From: Actinopolymorpha cephalotaxi
GTDB taxonomy: Bacteria > Actinomycetota > Actinomycetes > Propionibacteriales > Actinopolymorphaceae
Assembly: GCF_013408535.1 (NCBI RefSeq)
Contig: NZ_JACBZA010000001.1
Coordinates: forward strand, 2,378,850-2,442,849
Direction: 5' to 3'
Length of the DNA stretch: 64,000 nucleotides
Shown piece after piece: positions 1 through 9,419 of the stretch. The translations under genes and the position numbers were made by a program. Under the pieces are notes generated by a model. The model was not told the origin of the DNA. It ran no database searches and saw only the letters and a list, made by a program, of their open reading frames with translations. The number at the start of each line of letters is the position of its first letter. The stretch's first letter is position 1.

Positions 1-2
1 CT

Positions 3-728
3 GAGCGTGAGGAGCGGCTACGGGTGGTCCTGCACGTGCTCTACCTGATCTTCAACGAGGGCTACACCGCCTCCTCCGGCAGCGAACTGCACCGGGCCGA
101 CCTCGCGCACGAGGCGATCCGGCTCACCCGCATGGTGCACGCACAACTGCGCGACGACGACGAGGTGACCGGGCTGCTCGCGCTGATGCTGCTCGGCCAC
201 GCCCGCCGGGAGGCGCGGACGACAGCGGCCGGTGACCTGGTGCCGCTGGACGAACAGGACCGCACGAGGTGGGACCGGGACCTGATCGACGAGGGAACCG
301 CACTCGTCAAGGCCGCACTGGCCGGCCCGGCGCTCGGGCCTTACCAGCTCCAGGCAGCGATCGCGGCCACCCACGCCGACGCGGACTCGGCCGCGGACAC
401 CGACTGGGCACAGGTGCACGCGCTGTACCTCATCCTGGAACGCATCGCGCCCAACCCGATGGTCACCCTCAACCGCGCGATCGCGCTCGCCGAGACCGAA
501 GGTCCCACGGCCGGGCTGGCCCTGCTCGCCACCCTCGACGGCGACGCGCGGATGGCCGGCCACCACCGGCTGTTGTCCGTACGAGCACATCTGCTGGAGA
601 AGACCGGCGACCCGGCCGGGGCGTACGAGCACTACCGGCGCGCTGCGAAGGCCACCGCGAGCCTCGCCGAACAGCGTTACCTGCAAGGGCGCGCCGCCCG
701 ACTGAGGCCACGGCCAGGCGGACCGTAG
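3..728 (+). CDS. ECF42-type RNA polymerase sigma factor, C-terminal part (5' end outside window)
   Basis: The frame is open from the left edge (codons from base 3 read EREERLRVVLHVLYLIFNEGY) and ends at TAG 726-728, so this is the last ~241 residues of a longer protein. The LYLIFNEGY block, followed by helical repeats with LTRMVHAQL, LLALMLL and LNRAIALAE, is the long C-terminal extension (DUF6596, TPR-like) of ECF42 sigma factors; the sigma-2 and sigma-4 domains must lie to the left. A full-length paralogue sits at 61597-62748. GTG at base 24 is an internal valine, not a start. What it controls cannot be told from the fragment. Confidence 0.85.
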   Translation, partial: EREERLRVVLHVLYLIFNEGYTASSGSELHRADLAHEAIRLTRMVHAQLRDDDEVTGLLALMLLGHARREARTTAAGDLVPLDEQDRTRWDRDLIDEGTALVKAALAGPALGPYQLQAAIAATHADADSAADTDWAQVHALYLILERIAPNPMVTLNRAIALAETEGPTAGLALLATLDGDARMAGHHRLLSVRAHLLEKTGDPAGAYEHYRRAAKATASLAEQRYLQGRAARLRPRPGGP

Positions 729-779
729 ACACGGTCTCGGTACTTCGATGGACGACTGCGCTCGGCCACTCAGGACCGC

Positions 780-1985
780 TCAGGGCCGCTCGGGACGCGC
801 GCGCTCCTTCGCCAGCGGCCCGCCCTCGCCGAAGGCCAACTGGGCGAAGCGTTCACCGATGAGGCGATGGGTCGCGGAGTCCGGGTGCACCCCGTCGGGG
901 AGCGGGAGCTCGGCGAAGTCCTTCTCACCGTAGAGTTTCAGGCCGTCGAGGTAGTGCAGGTTGGGGTCGTCGACCGACCGTTGCGCGACGATGCGGGCCA
1001 GCTCGTCCCGGATCACTGTCAACGTGAGCTTGCCGGCGGCGCGTTCGTCCGGATCGCCGGTGGCCCGGAACCGCACCTCTCCCGCGGCGAGGGCCTCGAA
1101 GTCGAACGCCAACGGGCCGGGAGTGTCCTCCTGGATCGGACAGTGGATCGCGGACACCACCAGCAGGGGAGTGGTCGGGTGGCCCTCGCGAACGGTGTCG
1201 AGAAACCCGTGCACAGCGGGGGTGAACGCGCGCAGCCGCATCAGGTCGGCGTTGACCAGGTTGATGCCGAGCTTGACGCTGATCAGGTCGGCGCGGCTGT
1301 CCCGCATCACCCGTGCGGTGAACGGGTCCAGGAGTGCGCCGCCGCCGAAGCCGAGGTTGGTGAGCTCGACCTCGCCGAGAGATGCGGCGAGCGCCGGCCA
1401 GATCGTGCTGGGGCTCGTGGCGTTGGATCCGTGGCTGATGGAGCTTCCGTGGTGCAGCCACACCGGACGCCCGTTGTCCGGCGCGGGCTGGACGGACGCG
1501 TTCGTACGCAGGGCGACGAGTTCGGTGGCCTCGTTGTGCGGCAGCCAGATCTCGACGTCCTTCGTCCGCGCGGGCAGGCCGTCGAAGACGATGGTGCCGG
1601 CGGGCCCGGTCCGGTGCTCGCTGGTGCCGGTGGCCAGGTCGACGGTGATGGTGTCACCACCGGTCGCGACCGCCTGGCCGGCGAGCTGTCCGTCGACCAG
1701 CAGGTCGTAGACGCCGTCCGGGCGAGGCGGTGCGCCCGGATAGACCCGCCTGGTGGGCGCCACGTCCAGTTCCACGACGGTGGCCTCGCTACGAAAGACC
1801 AGTCGTACGCCGGACGGCTGGGACTCCGCCATGGCCAGCTGCGGGTCGGCGCACTGGGCGCGGGCCCACGCGGGGAGCCGGTGCGGCGCCAGGCCGCGTT
1901 CGGTCCGCTCCCACTCCACCGCACCGCGCAGGAGGCCGGGGCCGATCGGCGTGCTGATCAGGTCGTTTCGCTCGTGCATGGTCAT
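780..1985 (-). CDS. SGNH/GDSL-type hydrolase
   Basis: A 401-residue protein. The N-terminal ~170 residues look like a beta-sandwich found in front of some SGNH esterases; the C-terminal part carries the hydrolase. A GSSIS motif (likely block I nucleophile Ser), a KLGIN stretch (block III-like) and DGVHPD near the end (block V Asp-x-x-His) support an esterase/acylhydrolase. No signal peptide is seen, so it is probably cytoplasmic. The ATG at 1985 lies two bases downstream of the stop of the TetR gene, so the two genes are almost certainly one translationally coupled operon, and the regulator probably controls this enzyme. The substrate is unknown. The frame is open further upstream, but only across the tetR gene. 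Confidence 0.8.
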   Translation of the reverse strand: MTMHERNDLISTPIGPGLLRGAVEWERTERGLAPHRLPAWARAQCADPQLAMAESQPSGVRLVFRSEATVVELDVAPTRRVYPGAPPRPDGVYDLLVDGQLAGQAVATGGDTITVDLATGTSEHRTGPAGTIVFDGLPARTKDVEIWLPHNEATELVALRTNASVQPAPDNGRPVWLHHGSSISHGSNATSPSTIWPALAASLGEVELTNLGFGGGALLDPFTARVMRDSRADLISVKLGINLVNADLMRLRAFTPAVHGFLDTVREGHPTTPLLVVSAIHCPIQEDTPGPLAFDFEALAAGEVRFRATGDPDERAAGKLTLTVIRDELARIVAQRSVDDPNLHYLDGLKLYGEKDFAELPLPDGVHPDSATHRLIGERFAQLAFGEGGPLAKERARPERP

Positions 1986-1987
1986 CG

Positions 1988-2563
1988 TTACCTCGGGTTC
2001 CTTGGCCAGTTGCGTAGCAGTGCGTCGAGGGCGTCCAGCAGCCGTTCCCAGCTCTGCTGGCTGTCGGGGGAGCTGTGGTCGAACCCGCCGCCGGACTCCA
2101 GACTCACGTAGCCGTTGAAGAAGCTGCCCAGCAGGCGGACGGCGTGGGTCTGGTCCGGCTCGGTCAGGTCGTAGCCGCGCAGGATGGCCCGGGTGAACTC
2201 CGCGTGCCGGACTCCGGCACTGGCCGCCGCTGTCTGCGGGTCGAGCCGGTGCTGCGCGGCGGCGTAGCGGCCGGGGTGTTCGCGGGCGTAGTCGCGGTAG
2301 ACGTTCGCCAGTGCTGTCAACGCGTCCTTGCCGGCCCGGCCGGCCAGTGCGGAGGCGGCCCGGTCGGCCATCTCCTCCAACGCCAGCAGGGCGATCCGGG
2401 TCCTCAGCCCTTCGGAGCTGTCCAGGTGCCAGTAGAGGCTGGCGACCTTCACGTCGAACCGCCTCGCCAGCGCCGAGACCGTCACCTGGTCGAAGCCCTT
2501 CTCGTCGGCCAGCTCCGCTCCTGCCTGCACCAGGAGCTCGGGCGTGAGGCCTGCTCGTACCAT
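1988..2563 (-). CDS. TetR family transcriptional regulator
   Basis: A 191-residue repressor-type protein. Residues ~5-50 form the TetR helix-turn-helix (TVSALARRFDVKVASLYWHL is the recognition region). The C-terminal ligand domain resembles the TetR class C type (RAILRGYDL, LLGSFFNGYVSLESGGG). ATG 2563 is preferred over GTG 2569 because AAGGAGG at 2576-2570 is then 6 bases away. It is the first gene of an operon with the SGNH hydrolase and is divergent from the glycosyltransferase at 2698. A palindrome at 2597-2615 in its promoter is a plausible autoregulatory operator. Confidence 0.9.
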   Translation of the reverse strand: MVRAGLTPELLVQAGAELADEKGFDQVTVSALARRFDVKVASLYWHLDSSEGLRTRIALLALEEMADRAASALAGRAGKDALTALANVYRDYAREHPGRYAAAQHRLDPQTAAASAGVRHAEFTRAILRGYDLTEPDQTHAVRLLGSFFNGYVSLESGGGFDHSSPDSQQSWERLLDALDALLRNWPRNPR

Positions 2564-2596
2564 GATCACCCTCCTTCCCGATAGACACTACAGCAG

Positions 2597-2615
2597 TCCC
2601 TAATAGCTCTAGGGA
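2597..2615. promoter_or_regulatory. Candidate TetR operator (TCCCTA-N7-TAGGGA)
   Basis: A perfect 6-bp inverted repeat, TCCCTA and TAGGGA, separated by seven bases lies in the divergent region between tetR (minus) and the glycosyltransferase (plus). On the minus strand it lies immediately upstream of TTAGGGACTGCTGTAGTGTC, a layout common in front of TetR/hydrolase operons. Binding by the adjacent regulator is inferred. Confidence 0.5.
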
Positions 2616-2697
2616 GCGGGTACGGTGTCCGGCGTTCGCCACGCCGTGGGTACGTGGGTGTTGCCTCGAGGCGGGGTCAGCCGGTACCTCTTTCCTC

Positions 2698-4236
2698 ATG
2701 GGGGTGAAGATCAGCGTGGTGGTCCCTGTCTTCAACGGCGCGGACTACCTGGGCGAGTGCGCGGAGTCCGTGCTCACCCAGACGATGCCGCGAGGCGACT
2801 ACGAGCTCGTGTTCGTCGACGACGGATCCACCGACGAGACGCCACAGCTGCTGGCTGCCCTCGCCGAGCGGGAGCAGGCGGTACGCGCCGTGCACCATCC
2901 CCCAAGCGGCGGACCCGGTGCGCCGCGCAACGCCGGAGTCGAACAGGCGGCGGGTGAGTACGTCTACTTCCTGGACCAGGACGACCGGCTGGCTCCGCGT
3001 GCACTGGAACGCATGTACGCCATGGCGACGCGGTGCGACTCCGACATCGTGCTCGGCAAGGTCGTCGGCCACGGCCGCGGCGTGGCGAGGAACACCTTCG
3101 CCGCCTCGCGCGACCACGCGGACATCCTCGACGACCACCTGCTCGGGTTCCTCACGCCCCACAAGCTCTTCCGCAGAAGCTTTCTGCTCCAGCACGACCT
3201 GCGGTTCCCGGAGGGGCCCGCCTGGCTGGAGGACCACCGCCTCGTCGTCGAGGCGTACTTCAGGGCACGGACCATCAGCGTGCTGGCCGACGACGTGTGC
3301 TGCCACTGGCTGAAACGTCCCGGACGAGCCCACCACTCCGCCCGGCGGTTCGACCCGGTGGCGTACTACCAGGCGCTGCGGGAGGTCCTCGACATCGTGG
3401 ACGCCCACACGCTGCCGGGTGCGGAGCGGGACCGGATGTACGCCCACTGGTACCACGGCAAGATGCTGCGCCTGATGACCTGGCCGGTGCTGCTCGGCCG
3501 GCCCGTGCCCTACAGCCGTTACCGCTGGTACCGCGAGATCCACCGGCTCGTGCGGGAAAGGTTTCCCACCCCGGTGGACGCCTGGTTGCCGCTCTCGATG
3601 CGGGTGCGGTCGTGGCTGCTGCGCCGGAACGCCTACGCCGACATCGCCCGGCTGGCCGCCGCCGAGCGGGGGCTCACCGTCGCCGCCGACCTCGAGCAGG
3701 TCGGCTGGGACGGCGATGCGCTGGAGGTGCGGGCGCGCGGGCGGCTCACCTATGCCGACGGGCGCCCGGTGACCTTCCGGCGCGCGGGCGACCGGCTGCT
3801 GTGGAACCCACCCTGCGATCTCCGGACGGCTCTGCCAGACGAGGCGTTCGACGTGTCCGGACTGATCGGCGACAGCCGCCTGGAGCTGGTGGTGCAGAAC
3901 CGCGACGACAAGGGCGCCTACTCCGTGCCGACGCGCAGCGAGCTGACTCTCGACGCCGACGGGGACGCCCTGCGGGTCAGGCTGGTCGGGACGGCCCGGA
4001 TCGACCCCGCGACCGGCAAGCTCGGCCGGCCACTGGACGCGGGAACCTGGGACCTCCTCGTCCGGGCCGACAGCTGCGGCTGGGGTCCGCAACGCCGGCT
4101 GGGCGGCTCCGCGGAGTTCCCGTCCGGCAAGCCGCCCGTGGACAGCACCCGGACCTTCGACGGCGAGGGCGGCACGTTCGTCGCCAGGCCGTACTGGACC
4201 GGGCTCGGCAACCTCAGCGTCCAGGTGAGGAACTAG
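2698..4236 (+). CDS. Family 2 glycosyltransferase with C-terminal extension
   Basis: A 512-residue protein. Residues 4-100 form a GT-A fold: ISVVVPVFNGADYL at the N-terminus, VDDGS (~40-44, nucleotide binding) and DQDD (~93-96, DXD-type metal site). The catalytic domain ends around residue 220; the remaining ~290 residues contain a helical linker and a beta-rich C-terminal domain, as in wall teichoic acid or capsule glycosyltransferases of the TarS/TarP type. There is no membrane segment. It is divergent from tetR and is followed by grpB after 57 bases. Acceptor and donor sugars are unknown; a cell-surface polymer role is inferred. Confidence 0.8.
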   Translation: MGVKISVVVPVFNGADYLGECAESVLTQTMPRGDYELVFVDDGSTDETPQLLAALAEREQAVRAVHHPPSGGPGAPRNAGVEQAAGEYVYFLDQDDRLAPRALERMYAMATRCDSDIVLGKVVGHGRGVARNTFAASRDHADILDDHLLGFLTPHKLFRRSFLLQHDLRFPEGPAWLEDHRLVVEAYFRARTISVLADDVCCHWLKRPGRAHHSARRFDPVAYYQALREVLDIVDAHTLPGAERDRMYAHWYHGKMLRLMTWPVLLGRPVPYSRYRWYREIHRLVRERFPTPVDAWLPLSMRVRSWLLRRNAYADIARLAAAERGLTVAADLEQVGWDGDALEVRARGRLTYADGRPVTFRRAGDRLLWNPPCDLRTALPDEAFDVSGLIGDSRLELVVQNRDDKGAYSVPTRSELTLDADGDALRVRLVGTARIDPATGKLGRPLDAGTWDLLVRADSCGWGPQRRLGGSAEFPSGKPPVDSTRTFDGEGGTFVARPYWTGLGNLSVQVRN

Positions 4237-4293
4237 GCCGTCTGCCCGGGCCACCTTTCCGGGTCGCCTCGAAGCATGGCCTAGAGTGCGAGC

Positions 4294-4857
4294 ATGTCCG
4301 ACGAAGAGCGGGACGCCTACCTGGACACGGTTCTGATCGGTGGCCGGGAGCCCGTCACCATCGTCGTAGCGGACTACGACCCTTCCTGGCCGGACAGGTT
4401 CGAGTCGCTGCAGGCCCGTGTCGCCGAAGCGCTCGGAGCGCGGGCGCTCGACGTGCAGCACATCGGCAGCACGTCCGTCCCGGGCCTGGCCGCGAAGCCC
4501 ATTGTCGACGTTCTGCTGACCGTGGCGAAGATCGAGGCCGAGGACGACTACGCACCACCGATGTACGAAGCGGGCTTCGTCCTGCGGGTCCGCGAGCCGG
4601 GGCACCGGATGTTCCGTACGCCCGAGCGGGACGTGCACGTCCACGTCTACGAGCCGGACGACCAGGCCGTCACCGACTATCTCGACCTGCGCGACTGGCT
4701 GCGGTTCGACGACGCCGACCGTGACCTCTACGCCGCGACGAAACACGAGCTCGCGCGACGGGAGTGGACGGACATGAACGACTACGCTGACGCGAAGTCC
4801 GAGGTCATCGCACAGATTCTCGCCAGGGCCCGGGAGCGGCGTCGGTCCCGATCCTGA
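4294..4857 (+). CDS. GrpB family protein (nucleotidyltransferase-fold)
   Basis: A 187-residue protein of the GrpB/UPF0157 family: VADYDPSWPDRF, the signature HIGSTSVPGLAAKPIVD (~54-70, the GS-type nucleotidyltransferase loop with acidic residue), and VREPGHRMFRTPERDVHVHV near residues 98-117. Family members occur alone or fused to dephospho-CoA kinase; the biochemical role is unsettled. Bases 4593-4642 of this gene are repeated exactly at 8911-8960, outside any gene (see findings). The stop is followed by a short tandem repeat. Confidence 0.88.
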   Translation: MSDEERDAYLDTVLIGGREPVTIVVADYDPSWPDRFESLQARVAEALGARALDVQHIGSTSVPGLAAKPIVDVLLTVAKIEAEDDYAPPMYEAGFVLRVREPGHRMFRTPERDVHVHVYEPDDQAVTDYLDLRDWLRFDDADRDLYAATKHELARREWTDMNDYADAKSEVIAQILARARERRRSRS

Positions 4858-4891
4858 CCGGTGTTCACCGCACTGACAGGGGGATCGCGTC

Positions 4892-4939
4892 CGTCAACCA
4901 GGTCTTGCGGACGTCAACCGGGTCTTGCGGACGTCACCA
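4892..4939. repeat. 20-bp tandem repeat (about 2.4 copies)
   Basis: The unit CGTCAACCGGGTCTTGCGGA occurs at 4892-4911 (one mismatch), at 4912-4931, and as a truncated third copy, in the gap between the convergent grpB and nitronate monooxygenase genes. No role is visible. Confidence 0.8.
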
Positions 4940-4949
4940 CGGTCGGCCG

Positions 4950-5918
4950 TCACATCCTGCCCGCACGGGCCAGCACCGTCTCGGCTTCCACGGCCATCGA
5001 CTGCACGAGATCGGCCGCGGGCTCCACGCTGTCGATCAGGTCGACGGCCTCGCCGGCCCACAACGGCAGCGACGGCAGCTCGCCCCGGGCGACCTCGGCC
5101 TGGTACGCCTGGACAGCGGAGGTGTCGGCGGCCAGTTCGGCCTCCCGGCCGCGCCAGCGGTCGAGGTAGGGGTGCCCGAGGGTGCGGGCTGTGTACGTCG
5201 AGGGCCATCGGGATCCACGGGCGATGTCGAGGACACGGCTGCGGTCGGTGTCGTCCCCTCGTCCCTCCACGATCGCCCTGGCGGTCGCCGGGTCGATCAG
5301 GGCCTCGCACGTGGCTTGGAAACGGGTACCGACCAGTGCTCCGGCCGCACCGAGTGCCAACGCCGCGGCCAGCCCGCGTCCGTCGGCTATCCCCCCGGCC
5401 GCCAGCACGGGCAACGGTGCCACCAGGTCGGCTGCCGCAGGCACGAACGTCAGCGTGGACCGCCCGCGCAGGGCGCCGTGTCCGCCGGCTTCGGTGCCCT
5501 GCGCCACGATGACGTCGGCACCCACATCCATCGCCTGCCTGGCCTCCTCCAGATCGGCGACCTGGAGGATCAGTTTGACGCCTGCCGCGCGGACCCGTTC
5601 GGCGAACGGAACAGGGTCGCCGAAGGACAGCATCACCGCGGCCGGCCCGCGTTCCAGCGTCCACTCGATCACGGCGGCGTCGACCGCCCAGGTGAGAAAG
5701 CCGACGCCCCACGCTCGGTCAGTGTGCCGGGTGAGTATCGACAGTTCGCGATCCAGCCACTCCAGGTCGCCATGCCCGCCGCCGAGGATCCCCAGCCCGC
5801 CGGCCGCCGAGACCGCCGCCACGAGCGCACCACCGGCCGACCCGCCCATCGGTGCCAGCGCGACCGGGTGCCGAATGCCGAACATCTCCGTGAACACCGT
5901 CGACAAAGCCATGGCCAT
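4950..5918 (-). CDS. Nitronate monooxygenase / 2-nitropropane dioxygenase family flavoprotein
   Basis: A 322-residue TIM-barrel FMN protein. Recognisable are the N-terminal HPVALAPMGGSAGG, GADVIVAQGTEAGGHG (~145-160, FMN-phosphate and catalytic His region), PVLAAGGIADGRG and LGAAGALVGTRF. The family oxidises alkyl nitronates to carbonyl and nitrite, although many members are only distantly related to characterised enzymes. Three ATGs (5924, 5921, 5918) are in frame; 5918 has the best spacing to GGAGG at 5931-5927. It starts 27 bases after the thiE stop on the same strand, so it may be the last gene of the thi operon and under its riboswitch, an unusual partner for thiamine genes. Confidence 0.85.
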   Translation of the reverse strand: MAMALSTVFTEMFGIRHPVALAPMGGSAGGALVAAVSAAGGLGILGGGHGDLEWLDRELSILTRHTDRAWGVGFLTWAVDAAVIEWTLERGPAAVMLSFGDPVPFAERVRAAGVKLILQVADLEEARQAMDVGADVIVAQGTEAGGHGALRGRSTLTFVPAAADLVAPLPVLAAGGIADGRGLAAALALGAAGALVGTRFQATCEALIDPATARAIVEGRGDDTDRSRVLDIARGSRWPSTYTARTLGHPYLDRWRGREAELAADTSAVQAYQAEVARGELPSLPLWAGEAVDLIDSVEPAADLVQSMAVEAETVLARAGRM

Positions 5919-5951
5919 CATCATGTCCTCCGGCCGGCGAAACCGTTGTGG

Positions 5952-7594
<1,643 letters not shown>

Positions 7595-7622
<28 letters not shown>

Positions 7623-8767
7623 CGGCTCATCCTTTCCGACGTGTCGAACCGGCTCGGGGAGAACGCGTTCGCTGCGTCGGGGGAACCCGACTCGATGTGG
7701 GCACGCAGGATCCGCGCTGTGACCGGAGCCAGGAGTACTCCACCGCGATGGTGGCCGGCGGCAAGATAGAGGCCGTGGACGCCGGTCGGGCCGAGCATCG
7801 GGCCGTTGTCGGGGGTGCCGGGGCGGTGGCGTGCGAGGACCTCCAGGATCTCGGCGCGTTCCAGGCCGGGCAGCAACGTGCGTGCGGCGTCGAGCAGACG
7901 TGCCACCCCGCCGACGGTCGGCATCGGATCCCCGGCGTGCTCCTCCTGGGTCGCGCCGACGACCACCTCGCCGCCGGCGCGCGGCACGGCGTACACCGGC
8001 TCGCCGTGTACGAGGGCTCGGATCGTCTGTGTGGGCGCCTGCCCGGACGGCGGCCGTACCCGCAGAATCTCACCGCGCACGGGCCGAACGTGCCGGCGCT
8101 GTGGCACCTGCGGCGGCAGTTGGTGGCCGGTCGCCACCAGCACGGCATCGGCGCGCACCAGCCGCCCGTCCTCGGTGCGCACGCCCTCCACCGAGGCTGG
8201 CCGGTCCTCGCCCGGCGCCAGGAGGGGCGACGGCGTGGTCGACGGTGCGGCGTTTCGGTGCTCGACCCTGTCTCCGAGGAGGGCGAGCAGGGCAGCGGAA
8301 ACCCTGCGCGGGTTGACACTGTGGTCACCTGGCAGGTAAGCCCCTCCGCAGACCCGGGTGGAGAGTTCGGGTTCGCGTTCGCGCAGGTCGCGCTGCCGGA
8401 GTTCCTCGTACTCGATGCCGTGTGCGGCGAGCAGGTCGAGGGTGCGGCGCACCACCTGAACGTCGTCGTGGTCGCGGCCGGCGAGCAGCGTTCCGGCGCG
8501 GCGGTGGTCGACGTCGACACCGGACGCGGACTCCAACCAGGCGGCGTACTCCGGCCACAGTCCCGCACTCTCCACGCCGAGACGAAGGAGGTTCTCCTCG
8601 CCGTGCCAGGCCTCCCCGGCCGGTGAGAGCATCCCGGCAGCGGCGTGCGTCGCGCCCGAGGCCGGAGCGGGATCGAAGACGCGGACGTCGTGGCCTGCAC
8701 GGAGGAGTTCGGCGGCGCAGGCCAGCCCGACGATGCCCGCGCCGAGCACGGCGATCCTCATCGGCAC
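7595..8767 (-). CDS. thiO: Glycine oxidase ThiO
   Basis: A 390-residue FAD amine oxidase (DAO family). The N-terminal GAGIVGLACAAELLRAGHDV is the Rossmann FAD fold; HAAAGMLSP, LPGDHSVNPRR, VGATQEEHAGDP and RHRPGTPDNGPMLGPT are characteristic of ThiO, which makes dehydroglycine for ThiG. GTG 8767 sits six bases from GGAG (8777-8774); the internal ATG at 8761 is an alternative. First gene of thiO-S-G-E, directly behind a TPP riboswitch. Confidence 0.92.
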
Positions 8768-8775
8768 CGTCGGCT

Positions 8776-8872
8776 CCTCACTTCCTTCGCCGGCATGACC
8801 CGGATCAGGTTCGGCGGTCGGAGCGGTGTCGGCTCCCTCTCAGCCCGCTACCGGCGGGCTCCCGCGTGGAGG
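8776..8872 (-). promoter_or_regulatory. TPP riboswitch (THI element)
   Basis: Minus-strand RNA carries the diagnostic core: GCGGGCTGAGA (about 8848-8838), then GAACCTGATCCGGGTCATGCC ending in CGGCGAAGGA. The ends CCTCCAC (8872-8866) and GTGAGG (8781-8776) pair as P1. The 3' strand of P1 overlaps the GAGGAG ribosome binding site of thiO (8779-8774), so TPP binding probably blocks translation initiation rather than causing termination; no U-run follows. Confidence 0.93.
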
Positions 8873-8910
8873 TTCGACGTTAACACGGGATCAGCATCCT
8901 GCCCGGCCGA

Positions 8911-8960
8911 CGAGCCGGGGCACCGGATGTTCCGTACGCCCGAGCGGGACGTGCACGTCC
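8911..8960 (+). repeat. Exact 50-bp copy of part of the grpB gene
   Basis: Bases 8911-8960 are identical to 4593-4642 inside the grpB-family gene (encoding EPGHRMFRTPERDVHV). It lies between the TPP riboswitch of thiO and the stop of the upstream minus-strand gene, and neither side shows further grpB similarity apart from a few codons of the form CGCGTCCACGTC. It is a gene fragment, not an expressed gene. Confidence 0.9.
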
Positions 8961-8995
8961 GCGTCCACGTCCGCGTCAATGGCGGGTTGCGCCGG

Positions 8996-9391
8996 TCAGC
9001 CGGAGGTGATGCGCAGCAGGACGCGCCCGCCGCCCTTCTTCCGGAAGCGCTCCAGGGCCATGGCCAGTCGGAACTGCGTGCGGTACTTCGTACGGAACGC
9101 CGACATGACCCGCCCGGTGACCTCGGGGTCGGTGACGACCTCCGCGACCGCGGGCACCGACGGCGCGTCCTCGGCGACGCGGCCCATCCGGGTGCAGGGC
9201 CGCATGGTGACCCGCGGGTCCCGGCGCAGCCGGCGGACCTTCCCGGTGGTCTCGCCCGTGGTGACGTACAGCGCGTCGCCGTCGCGGACGATCCACACCG
9301 TGGTGGCGACCGGCTCGCCGGAGCGGCGGAACGTCGTCAGGGAGACGAACGGTTCGTCGTCGAGGAGGGCAAGGCCAGGGGCGTCGGTCAC
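8996..9391 (-). CDS. PPOX-class F420/flavin-dependent oxidoreductase, short form
   Basis: A 131-residue split-barrel protein. FVSLTTFRRSGEPVATTVWIVRDGDALYVTTGETTGKVRRLRRDPRVTM is the typical beta-barrel core of the PPOX class F420-dependent Rv-type enzymes; the C-terminus is basic (FRKKGGGRVLLRI). The cofactor (F420 or FMN) cannot be decided by eye. It is transcribed in the same direction as thiO, but ~120 bases containing a separate leader lie between them, so it is probably its own unit or downstream of the ribosomal protection gene. Confidence 0.8.
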   Translation of the reverse strand: MTDAPGLALLDDEPFVSLTTFRRSGEPVATTVWIVRDGDALYVTTGETTGKVRRLRRDPRVTMRPCTRMGRVAEDAPSVPAVAEVVTDPEVTGRVMSAFRTKYRTQFRLAMALERFRKKGGGRVLLRITSG

Positions 9392-9419
9392 GGTCAGACC
9401 GTAACAGCCGACGTGCGCG

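Noticed and set aside
2677-4746. Long minus-strand open frame (689 codons) opposite the glycosyltransferase and grpB genes
   Set aside because: It is antisense to two recognisable genes, its composition is Val/Arg/Gly/His-rich as expected from the reverse frame of GC-rich coding DNA, and it has no family similarity.
8911-8995. A second, short grpB-like gene
   Set aside because: Only 50 bp match, with no start, no ribosome site and no further family similarity; treated as a duplicated fragment.
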